From contig DATKDP010000131.1 of the NCBI GenBank assembly GCA_035546335.1, positions 1 through 13,869 of the forward strand: 13,869 nt of DNA, read 5' to 3'. The position numbers were made by a program, and so were the translations under genes. Position 1 is the first letter of the stretch, and the number at the start of each line of letters is the position of its first letter. A model generated the notes under the pieces. That model ran no database searches. It had not been told where the DNA came from and worked only from the letters and a program-made list of their open reading frames with translations. Shown here one piece after another: positions 6,295 through 12,629 of the stretch. Origin of the DNA: DATKDP01 sp035546335 (GTDB lineage Bacteria; Acidobacteriota; Thermoanaerobaculia; Gp7-AA8).

Positions 6295-8454
6295 ATGACG
6301 AGCGAGGAACTTTCACAAATCGAACGAGGCGACCCCGAGCGACGCGCATTTCGCCTCGAGCGGCGGGACGATCTCGGCATTCTCTGGTTCGATCTGCCGG
6401 GCGAGAAGGTGAACAAGCTCTCCACCTCGGTCATGGCCGAGCTCGACGAGCTCGTCGACGGAATCGCCGCCACCTCGGACATGAAGCGACTCGTCATCGC
6501 CTCGGGCAAGCCGTCGATCTTCATCGCCGGTGCCGACATCAACGAGTTCCAGAAGGTCACTTCGTCAAGCCAGGCGGAGGAGTTCACCAGATTCGGTCAA
6601 CGCGTCTTCTCCCGAATCGCCGCACTTCCCCAGATCACCATCGCTGCCGTTCATGGCGGCTGCATGGGCGGTGGAACCGAGCTGATTCTCAACTGTGACT
6701 ATCGCGTGGCGTCGGATGGTGCGAAGACCGTGATCGCGCTCCCGGAAGTCAGGCTCGGAATCTTTCCGGCGTGGACAGGAACGACGCGGCTGCCGCGTTT
6801 GATCGGAATCCCTGCGGCGCTCGACATGATCCTGACGGGCCGCAGTCTCGACGCGAGTCGTGCGCGAAGGATCGGGCTCGTCGACGAGGTCGTGCCGGAG
6901 GCGAACTTCATCGAGAGCGTCGAGCGCTGGGTGTCGAAGCTCCCGAAGAAGCGGAAAGAGAAAGGACGTACCCACTTCTACCTCGAGGGAAACCCGTTGG
7001 TCAGGCGGATGATCTTCCGCAAGGCGAGGCGATCGGTTGTCGAGAAGAGCGGAGAACACTACCCGGCACCCTTCGAGGCCATCGACGTGATGGAGCTCGG
7101 CTTCAGGAAGGGATACGAGCGGGGACTCGAGGCCGAAGCGCGCGGTGCGAGCCGCCTGATCATGGGCGAGGTGGCGCAGAATCTGGTTCGCGTGTTCTTC
7201 ATGATGGAAGACTCGAAGAAGGATCCGGTGAAGGCCGAGCCTCGCGAGATCCGCCATGCGGGCATCGTCGGAGCGGGCCTGATGGGAGGAGGGATCGCCC
7301 AGCTGATCGCCGACAAGGCGGACGTCGACGTGCGGCTCAGGGACATCAACTGGGAAGCGCTTGCGGGAGCGATGAAGACCGCAGGGAGACTGTGGAAGAA
7401 GAAGGTTCAGCGGCGGCGAATGCGGCGTACGGAGATGGAGCGAAAACTCTCGCTTCTGACCACGACGACCGACTGGAGCGGCTACTGGCGGACGGACCTG
7501 CTCATCGAGGCCGTGGTGGAGAAACTGGAAGTCAAGCAGCAGGTGCTTCGCGAAGTCGAGCAGGTCGCCCGGCCGGAGGCGATCTTCGCCACGAACACCT
7601 CGACGATTCCGGTATCGGAGATCGCCGCGGCCGCGGCGCGTCCCGAGAATGTCGTCGGAATGCACTTTTTCAATCCGGTGGACAAGATGCCGCTGGTCGA
7701 AGTGATTCGAGGCGCGAAGAGCTCCGATGCAGCGGTCGTCTCCGTGGCTGCGTTTGCGCGCAAGCTCGGCAAGACGGTCGTTCACTGCAACGATGCACCG
7801 GGCTTCATCGTGAACCGGATCCTCGCCCCTTACATCAACGAGGCGGTAGAACTGCTCGAGGAAGGCAGCTCCATCGAGGCGATCGACGAGGCGATGGTGG
7901 GGTTCGGAATGCCGATGGGGCCGCTCGCGCTGCTGGATGAAGTCGGCATCGATGTCGCCGCGAAGGCGGCGATCGTCATGGCGGAATCGTTTCCCGATCG
8001 GATGACGGCCCCCCGTTCGCTGCCGCGCCTTCTGGAAGATGGAAGGCTCGGACGAAAGAACGGGCGCGGCCTCTACCTCTACGAAGAGGGGAAGCGCCGC
8101 GGCCCCGACAGAGGCATCTACAAGCTCGCCGGAGTGGAGAAAAAGCGGGAGTCTTCACCCGAGGCGATGATCGAGCGGATGGTTCTGGCGATGATCAACG
8201 AAGCGTCGCGGCTCCTCGACGAGAGGATTGCCGGCTCCGCCTCCGAGCTCGATCTGGCGATGATCATGGGGACCGGGTTTCCTCCCTTCCGCGGAGGACT
8301 CGCTCGCCACGCCGACGCGCTCGGAATCCCCTATGTCGTGGCCAGGCTCGATGATCTTCAGCAGAAAGTGGGGGAACGCTTTTCTCCGGCTCCCCCGCTG
8401 CGGCGGGCCGCGAGCGCCGCCTCGTCGCTTTACGCGGCCTATCCGAAGCAGTGA
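6295..8454 (+). CDS. Bifunctional enoyl-CoA hydratase / 3-hydroxyacyl-CoA dehydrogenase
   Basis: The 719-residue protein matches the size and domain order of FadJ/FadB alpha subunits. The N-terminal crotonase domain has the oxyanion segments AGAD (78-81) and HGGCMGGG (120-127) and both catalytic glutamates, E129 (GGGTELIL) and E151 (LPEVRLGIFP). They are two residues further apart than in E. coli FadB, which has E119 and E139. The NAD-binding domain starts with G326-A-G-L-M-G331. The dehydrogenase site is GMHFFNPVDKMP with H457, followed by NDAPGFIVNRIL. The C-terminal part has the familiar FGMPMGPLALLDEVG and MGTGFPPFRGGL motifs. It hydrates trans-2-enoyl-CoA and oxidises the 3-hydroxyacyl-CoA product with NAD+. 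All catalytic residues are present, so it should be active. The thiolase partner (fadA/fadI) does not follow; the next gene is a rhodanese. FadJ or FadB subtype cannot be fixed from sequence alone. Confidence 0.94.
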   Translation: MTSEELSQIERGDPERRAFRLERRDDLGILWFDLPGEKVNKLSTSVMAELDELVDGIAATSDMKRLVIASGKPSIFIAGADINEFQKVTSSSQAEEFTRFGQRVFSRIAALPQITIAAVHGGCMGGGTELILNCDYRVASDGAKTVIALPEVRLGIFPAWTGTTRLPRLIGIPAALDMILTGRSLDASRARRIGLVDEVVPEANFIESVERWVSKLPKKRKEKGRTHFYLEGNPLVRRMIFRKARRSVVEKSGEHYPAPFEAIDVMELGFRKGYERGLEAEARGASRLIMGEVAQNLVRVFFMMEDSKKDPVKAEPREIRHAGIVGAGLMGGGIAQLIADKADVDVRLRDINWEALAGAMKTAGRLWKKKVQRRRMRRTEMERKLSLLTTTTDWSGYWRTDLLIEAVVEKLEVKQQVLREVEQVARPEAIFATNTSTIPVSEIAAAAARPENVVGMHFFNPVDKMPLVEVIRGAKSSDAAVVSVAAFARKLGKTVVHCNDAPGFIVNRILAPYINEAVELLEEGSSIEAIDEAMVGFGMPMGPLALLDEVGIDVAAKAAIVMAESFPDRMTAPRSLPRLLEDGRLGRKNGRGLYLYEEGKRRGPDRGIYKLAGVEKKRESSPEAMIERMVLAMINEASRLLDERIAGSASELDLAMIMGTGFPPFRGGLARHADALGIPYVVARLDDLQQKVGERFSPAPPLRRAASAASSLYAAYPKQ

Positions 8455-8470
8455 GCCCGGCAGCACCCAT

Positions 8471-8533
8471 ACCGCGGAGATCCCTCGGATTCTCGTAGGG
8501 GCGAAGCATTTGCGCGCAGACCGCGGCGACAGG
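8471..8533. repeat. Dispersed-repeat-like segment after the FadJ-like gene
   Basis: This holds GGAGATCCCTCG (8476-8487), the exact reverse complement of 158-169; GTAGGGGCGAAGCATT (8495-8510), a string I associate from memory with intergenic repeats in several environmental phyla; and CGGCGACAGG (8524-8533), shared with 220-229. The rest of the 232-base gap (8455-8686) contains nothing I can name. It presumably includes the promoter of the rhodanese gene; TATCAT at 8626-8631 is a weak -10 candidate without a -35 partner. Confidence 0.4.
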
Positions 8534-8686
8534 CTCGCATGCGGACGAACGTCGCCCACGGCTTGCAATACAGCTCGAATCCGAATCGTTACCCGACCTC
8601 GAGGGAACGGGTCGTAAAGCGAAACTATCATCACGGCCCGATCGTCACTTCTGACAGGACTCGATTACCTTTTTCCGGGAGGCAGG

Positions 8687-9433
8687 ATGGATTTTCGCCG
8701 GTATCTGCTCGAAGCGGGGACGATCGTCGCCGCGGCAGTCGTCTGTGCCAGCGTCGCGAATCTGACGGCCGGTCGCGAGCGCAAGCTCGCCTTCGTCGCC
8801 GACTACCCGAACGCACTGATCGTTCCGAATCGAGCTCCGAGGCCCCAGCCGGTCGTGACCTCGACGGCATCCGACGGCGCCGAAACGCTGTCTGCCGGCA
8901 CGCTGGTTCCACTCGAGGCACAGGAGCCAGGGGTCGTGGCAGATGCCGCGCCGCCCCTGCCGAGCGTCACGCAGACGACCGCGGCGCCCGTGATTGCCGC
9001 TCCGAGGGTTCCGGCCGCCGCGAAGCCGGCCGCGCGGGCGACCGACGAAGAAATTCTCAGGCGATTTCCTGTTCGCGACGACGTTCCCTACGTCGAGATC
9101 TCGGGAGACGATGCCGAGTGGCTGTACCACCAGGAGATCCTCTTTCTCGATGCGCGCCGCACGAACGTCTACGACGAAGGGCACATCGCCGGTGCGCGCA
9201 ACTTCGCAGTCTGGGAGTCGGACATCGATCAGAAGGTCGCGGCGCTCATGAACGAAGGTTTCGATCAGAGGAAGCCCATCGTCATCTATTGTTCGGGCGG
9301 TGAGTGCGAGGACTCCCACATGCTCTCGCAGAAGCTCTGGGGGGTCTTCTTCAACAACGCTCTCGTCTACAAGGACGGCTTTCCCGACTGGAAGAGACGG
9401 GGAAACCCCGTCCGAACGGGAGGGCGCCCGTGA
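8687..9433 (+). CDS. Membrane-anchored rhodanese-domain protein
   Basis: The 248-residue protein starts with one hydrophobic segment (about 8-28), a signal anchor. Then comes a low-complexity Ala/Pro/Thr-rich linker (about 45-118) and a C-terminal rhodanese domain (about 130-240). The domain shows ILFLDARRTNVYDEGHIAGARN (151-172) and the active-site loop YCSGGECEDS (201-210), with Cys202 as the likely persulfide-carrying residue and a second Cys207 that could form a disulfide with it. The catalytic domain is probably on the periplasmic side. Rhodaneses transfer sulfane sulfur or act as thiol redox modules; the substrate is unknown. A clear Shine-Dalgarno sequence GGGAGG (8677-8682) supports the ATG. 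The stop overlaps the GTG start of the next gene by four bases, so the two are translationally coupled, which suggests a shared envelope redox role. Confidence 0.9.
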   Translation: MDFRRYLLEAGTIVAAAVVCASVANLTAGRERKLAFVADYPNALIVPNRAPRPQPVVTSTASDGAETLSAGTLVPLEAQEPGVVADAAPPLPSVTQTTAAPVIAAPRVPAAAKPAARATDEEILRRFPVRDDVPYVEISGDDAEWLYHQEILFLDARRTNVYDEGHIAGARNFAVWESDIDQKVAALMNEGFDQRKPIVIYCSGGECEDSHMLSQKLWGVFFNNALVYKDGFPDWKRRGNPVRTGGRP

Positions 9434-9909
9434 CGTTGGGGGAGCGCCTCGCCCATCCATGGCTGACCGTCCGCGTGCAGATCGCTCTCGGAGTGATCTT
9501 CATCGCGGCCGCCCTCCCGAAGATCGTCGATCCCCCCTCCTTCGCTCACATGATCTACAACTACCGGATCCTCCCAGGCCCGCTGGTCAACATCACGGCC
9601 CTGATGTTGCCCTGGGTCGAGCTGATTGCCGGCGTCGCGCTCGTTTTCGGCTTGTGGCGCCGGAGCTCCACCGCGATCATCGGCGCGCTTCTCGCGATCT
9701 TCATCGCCGGAATCTCGCTGAACCTGCTTCGAGACAATCCGATCGACTGCGGCTGCTTCGACGTCAGTGCCGCGGGAAAGACCGCCGCTGAGCGCTTCCA
9801 CGACATGCGAATGGTGATCCTGCGTGACATCGGGATGCTTCTGATGGTCGGGCAGATCTTCTGGGCGACGCGGATCGAAGGGCTGGAAACGGGAAAGCGC
9901 ATCGATTAG
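9430..9909 (+). CDS. MauE/DoxX-family redox-associated membrane protein
   Basis: This 159-residue protein has four membrane helices (about 13-32, 53-75, 81-100, 128-147). Family features are LPKIVDPPSFAHMIYNYRILP (29-49), LPWVELIAGVALVFGLW (60-76) and the NPIDCGCF motif with Cys107 and Cys109. MauE is needed for disulfide formation in methylamine dehydrogenase, and relatives such as DoxX/DoxD take part in sulfur or quinone redox chemistry. No mau genes are present here, so a role in methylamine oxidation is unlikely. Pairing with the rhodanese suggests electron or sulfur exchange between membrane and periplasmic thiols; this is inference. The start is GTG 9430, overlapping the rhodanese stop as GTGA. 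The frame is open further upstream to 9304, but that part is rhodanese coding sequence in another frame. Confidence 0.87.
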   Translation: MTLGERLAHPWLTVRVQIALGVIFIAAALPKIVDPPSFAHMIYNYRILPGPLVNITALMLPWVELIAGVALVFGLWRRSSTAIIGALLAIFIAGISLNLLRDNPIDCGCFDVSAAGKTAAERFHDMRMVILRDIGMLLMVGQIFWATRIEGLETGKRID

Positions 9910-9925
9910 GTTCTTGAAACCGAAG

Positions 9926-9946
9926 TCTGAGGATTCGTCTCTCAGA
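9926..9946 (+). terminator. Weak hairpin after the MauE/DoxX gene
   Basis: TCTGAG (9926-9931) pairs with CTCAGA (9941-9946) around a nine-base loop, followed by GTTTGAT. The stem is short and the T-run poor, so terminator activity is doubtful. Position, 17 bases after the stop, is right. Confidence 0.25.
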
Positions 9947-9960
9947 GTTTGATCATAGAA

Positions 9961-10164
9961 GCCGGGCGCGGGCGCGGGCTCGGGCTCGGGCTCGGGCACG
10001 GGTGGCTCACTCGGTTGGGCGCCGGGATTTGATCAATTTGGTCAGGATCTGTGCGATGCGGTCGAGAAAGGCCTTGTGGTCATGCGGAGAACCGAGACAC
10101 TCAACGCCGACCAGGTTCAGTCCCGAAGCAGGCGACCGGCGCCTTTCCCGAGCCCGCGCCCGGC
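9961..10164. repeat. Inverted-repeat element with GC-rich hexamer ends
   Basis: The left end at 9961 reads GCCGGGCGCGGG followed by more hexamers. The right end (10147-10164) is CCCGAGCCCGCGCCCGGC, whose reverse complement equals the left end with one hexamer removed. The two ends therefore form an 18-base inverted repeat enclosing about 160 bases with a relic reading frame. It looks like a small MITE- or REP-like element filling the 323-base gap between the MauE/DoxX gene and the convergent MFS gene. The rest of the gap (10165-10232) is locally A/T-rich (AATTTCAAATATTTTT) and contains no gene. Confidence 0.5.
9963..10004. repeat. Hexamer tandem repeat CGGGCN
   Basis: Seven consecutive hexamers of the form CGGGCG, CGGGCG, CGGGCT, CGGGCT, CGGGCT, CGGGCA, CGGGTG are in register. 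They form the left end of the larger inverted-repeat element. Copy number is likely variable through slippage. Confidence 0.9.
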
Positions 10165-10180
10165 CTTTGACTCTCGAATT
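10007..10180 (-). pseudogene. Relic reading frame inside the inverted-repeat element
   Basis: The minus strand is open for 57 codons from an upstream in-frame TGA (10181-10183) to a TGA at 10007-10009, with no good start codon. The hexamer end encodes alternating Arg-Ala. The last part reads SPHDHKAFLDRIAQILTKLI, an amphipathic helix-like tail. It vaguely resembles the C-terminal helix of short four-helix-bundle (23S rRNA intervening sequence) proteins, but this is not a confident match. It may equally be chance coding in a repeat. Confidence 0.2.
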
Positions 10181-10232
10181 TCAAATATTTTTGGGTAGCT
10201 CCAGGAGCATCCGGGCAGCCGCCCGAGAAGCC

Positions 10233-12269
10233 TCACCAGATCAGCACTTCGAAGAGATTGTTGCTCGCATCCGTCCATGCCCGGATCTGACGGTCTGGTG
10301 GTGTGCTCAGCGCGCGCCGGATCGGTTCGAGCGAGAGGAATTCGGAGCTCCGCGAGAGCAGCACGTATTCACTCGGAAGAGAGCCGGCAGAGGGATCTCC
10401 ATCCCCGACGATCCGCCCGGCAGCGAGATCATAGGTGCGCGCAAGAGCGAATCCCAGCGGCGCCAGCTCGAGGTGCTGGTTGGTGATCTGGAGCACGATC
10501 ACCCCATCGGGGGAGAGGTGTCGCAGATAGGTCTGAAACGCTTCCACGGTGAAGAGGTGCACCGGGATCGATCCTCCGCTGTAGACATCCATCACCAGGA
10601 TGTCGAACTGATGATCGCCTTCGCGCTCGAGCACCGTTCTCGCGTCCCCGATCGCGATCTCGATGGCGGCATGACTGTCGCCCAGGTAAGTGAAGTGCCG
10701 GCGTGCCAGCTCCACGACGTCGGGATTGATCTCGTAGAATCGGATGGTGTCGCCGGCCCTTCCGTAGGTTGCCAGCGTGCCGACTCCGAGGCCCAGCACT
10801 CCGATCTTTCGCCTCTGATCGCTTTTGTAGTGGCCAAAGAGCAGTCCTACGCCGCTGTTCGCCCCGAAGTAGCTCGTGGGAAGAGTCCGCCGGCCGGACA
10901 TCTGAAACTGAAAGCCGTGGACGATCCTCCCGTTGAACATCACGCGTTTCCGCTGTGCTGGATCAGCAGGCGAATCCTCGGTCACCCGCACCGTGCCGAA
11001 GAAGCTCCGAGCGGTTGCGATCGCTCCGCGGCGGATTCTCGTGCCGAGCAGAATCGGAAGGACGACAGCGCAGATCAGAGTGAGTGCAACAATCGAGGTG
11101 GAGAGGCGCGCCTGGCGGCCGCCGGCACGCCCCGCGTGCACTCTCATCGAGATTGCCGCGACCGCGATCACCAGAAGGAGTCCGAGGGGGAGCTCGAGGT
11201 AGGCGTCGAAAATCCGAGGGGCGAGGATTCCGACGAAGATCCCGCCGAGGGCTCCTCCGCCGGCAGCGGTCAGGTAGAAGCTCGTGAGGAACTCCGGCTC
11301 GGGTCGGCTACGCGCCAACTCTCCGTGGCAGATCATGCACGCGCAGAAGAGCACCGCGAACCACGCCGACACGATTGGCAGCAGCATCGTCGGAGGAAGT
11401 AGCAATTGCGCTGCGAGCACTGCCGAGAAACTGACGAACAGCGCGATCAGCCAGGCGCGTCGTGAGTACCAGCGATCGCGGTCGAATGCGAGAACGAAGC
11501 TCAGGAGGTAGAGGGCCAGTGGCGCTACCCAGAGCAATGGAACGACCGCCACTTCGAGACAGACGTAGTTGGTGATGGAAAGAAGGAGAATCGTCCCGGT
11601 GGCACTCTGCAGCAACCACATCGAATAGCTCGTGGCGCGGGGCGGAGAGGCAGGTTTTCCCGGCGGAGGCTCCTCCCCGGCGAGCGCGGTCGTCCGCATC
11701 GCAGTCGACGCGCAGAGGAGCGCGAAGATGCCGAATCCCGCCGACCACAGCCAGGCTTGTGTCCGGCCGGTGAGGAAGGGCTCGATCGCCAAGGGATAGC
11801 TCAGCAGCGCCGCGAACGAGCCGAGATTCGAGAGTGCGTAGAGATGAAACGGTGACGAACGACGTCCGTGGCGGTACGTCCACGCCTGGAGGAGCGGGTT
11901 CGTGGCCGAGAGCGCGAGATAGGGAAGGCCTGCGCTCGTGCCGAGAATCACCAGGATTCGCCAGATCGGCTCCTCGGTTCCCACGGGCTTCAAGCTCGGA
12001 GAGGGGATGATCGGCAACGCCGCGGCCGCCGCGCACAACAGCAGCGCATGCACCAACGCCTGGCCGCGGGGACGAAGGGCTCGGATGAGCAAGTGGGCAT
12101 ACGCGTAGCCACAGAGCAGGCCCGTCTGAAAGAAGAGCATGCACGCGGTCCAGACGCCGGGCGTTCCGCCGAACCAGGGAAGGATCGATTTGCTCAGGAG
12201 CGGCTGCACCTGAAAAAGGAGGAACGCCCCGAGAAAGACGAGGAAGGGGATGAGTCTCGAGGCGTTCAT
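10233..12269 (-). CDS. Fused MFS-like membrane protein / spermidine-synthase-like domain
   Basis: The 678-residue protein joins an N-terminal polytopic part (about 12 helices, residues 5-410) to a cytosolic spermidine-synthase-like methyltransferase fold (about 425-678). The N-terminus (FLVFLGAFLLFQVQPLLSK) and SATNPLLQAW (121-130) are typical of this widespread fusion family. The C-terminal domain has the nucleotide-binding loop GLGVGT (493-498), acidic FYEINPDV (511-518, E513), GDAR (541-544) and DVYSGGSIPVHLF (561-573), and ends in SNNLFEVLIW. The binding site for decarboxylated SAM or SAM looks intact, but aminopropyl transfer to a polyamine has not been shown for most of these proteins, so polyamine synthesis or export is only a suggestion. 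It runs convergent to the MauE/DoxX gene and divergent from the vapB-like gene. The ATG at 12269 has only a distant AAGGA upstream; a TAGAAT on the minus strand (12299-12294) might be its -10 box. Confidence 0.9.
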   Translation of the reverse strand: MNASRLIPFLVFLGAFLLFQVQPLLSKSILPWFGGTPGVWTACMLFFQTGLLCGYAYAHLLIRALRPRGQALVHALLLCAAAAALPIIPSPSLKPVGTEEPIWRILVILGTSAGLPYLALSATNPLLQAWTYRHGRRSSPFHLYALSNLGSFAALLSYPLAIEPFLTGRTQAWLWSAGFGIFALLCASTAMRTTALAGEEPPPGKPASPPRATSYSMWLLQSATGTILLLSITNYVCLEVAVVPLLWVAPLALYLLSFVLAFDRDRWYSRRAWLIALFVSFSAVLAAQLLLPPTMLLPIVSAWFAVLFCACMICHGELARSRPEPEFLTSFYLTAAGGGALGGIFVGILAPRIFDAYLELPLGLLLVIAVAAISMRVHAGRAGGRQARLSTSIVALTLICAVVLPILLGTRIRRGAIATARSFFGTVRVTEDSPADPAQRKRVMFNGRIVHGFQFQMSGRRTLPTSYFGANSGVGLLFGHYKSDQRRKIGVLGLGVGTLATYGRAGDTIRFYEINPDVVELARRHFTYLGDSHAAIEIAIGDARTVLEREGDHQFDILVMDVYSGGSIPVHLFTVEAFQTYLRHLSPDGVIVLQITNQHLELAPLGFALARTYDLAAGRIVGDGDPSAGSLPSEYVLLSRSSEFLSLEPIRRALSTPPDRQIRAWTDASNNLFEVLIW

Positions 12270-12381
12270 TCCGGAGATCGCGGTCCTTGTGTGATTCTAT
12301 CCTGACGTAGATGATGGTGCGGATTTCCAACGATCCGGACGATTTGTCCTCCGCGACGCAGGCTGGAAACGCGAAGTTCAG

Positions 12382-12406
12382 ACACCAAGCTGGTGTGCCT
12401 TGGTGT
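12382..12406 (+). promoter_or_regulatory. Operator-like inverted repeat upstream of vapB-like gene
   Basis: ACACCAAG (12382-12389) and CTTGGTGT (12399-12406) form a perfect 8-base inverted repeat with a nine-base centre. Inside it, TGGTGT (12391-12396) adds a third half-site, so the order is ACACCA-agc-TGGTGT-gcct-TGGTGT. It ends two bases before the Shine-Dalgarno sequence. Antitoxins of the VapB class commonly bind inverted repeats in their own promoter, so autoregulation of the vapB-queA operon is a reasonable inference. An RNA hairpin near the ribosome binding site is the alternative. Confidence 0.5.
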
Positions 12407-12408
12407 AG

Positions 12409-12414
12409 AAGGAG
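12409..12414 (+). promoter_or_regulatory. Ribosome binding site of the vapB-like gene
   Basis: AAGGAG eight bases before ATG 12423 is the strongest Shine-Dalgarno sequence in the window. It rules out the in-frame GTG at 12393, which lies inside the operator-like repeat. Confidence 0.75.
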
Positions 12415-12422
12415 ATCCGACA

Positions 12423-12629
12423 ATGGGACGTACGAACATCGAGCTCGATGACGAGCTCGTCGACAAGGCGCTCGCTCTGACCGGGGCGACGACGAAAAGA
12501 GAAGTCGTCGATATCGCACTGAGGCGCCTCGTCGAAAAGGGCGGGCTCTACCAAACGATCCGCCGGCTTCGGGGGAAGCTGGAGTGGGAGGGCGATATCT
12601 CCCGGTCACGTGTTTCTGCAGGGCGATGA
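12423..12629 (+). CDS. VapB-type antitoxin without a visible VapC
   Basis: The 68-residue protein has the organisation of VapB-family antitoxins: a short N-terminal strand (RTNIELDDELVDKAL, 3-17) for ribbon-helix-helix-like DNA binding, TGATTKREVVDIALRRLVEK (20-39) and the toxin-binding tail GKLEWEGDIS (51-60). Normally a PIN-domain RNase gene (vapC) follows and overlaps the antitoxin stop. Here the stop overlaps the ATG of queA (ATGA at 12626-12629) and no PIN-domain frame exists nearby on either strand. The tail after GDI (SRSRVSAGR) lacks the usual acidic/Met-Arg ending and may be altered. It could be an orphan antitoxin, an anti-addiction remnant, or a repressor now controlling queA. The start is fixed by a strong Shine-Dalgarno sequence. 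Family call is confident; present function is not. Confidence 0.85.
   Translation: MGRTNIELDDELVDKALALTGATTKREVVDIALRRLVEKGGLYQTIRRLRGKLEWEGDISRSRVSAGR

Noticed and set aside
4647..6587. 646-codon minus-strand open frame across the acyl-CoA ligase
   Set aside because: No family motif, and it spans the junction of two well-supported plus-strand genes; an antisense shadow.
10190..10232. Hairpins downstream of the MFS fusion stop (CGGGC-GGCT-GCCCG and GCTC-CTG-GAGC, minus strand) as a terminator
   Set aside because: Both stems are short and are followed on the minus strand by an A-rich, not T-rich, stretch, so intrinsic termination is not supported.
10002..11402. 466-codon plus-strand open frame opposite the MFS/spermidine-synthase fusion
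   Set aside because: Starts in the repeat element, has no Shine-Dalgarno sequence and reads as low-complexity sequence; the minus strand encodes a full-length known family.
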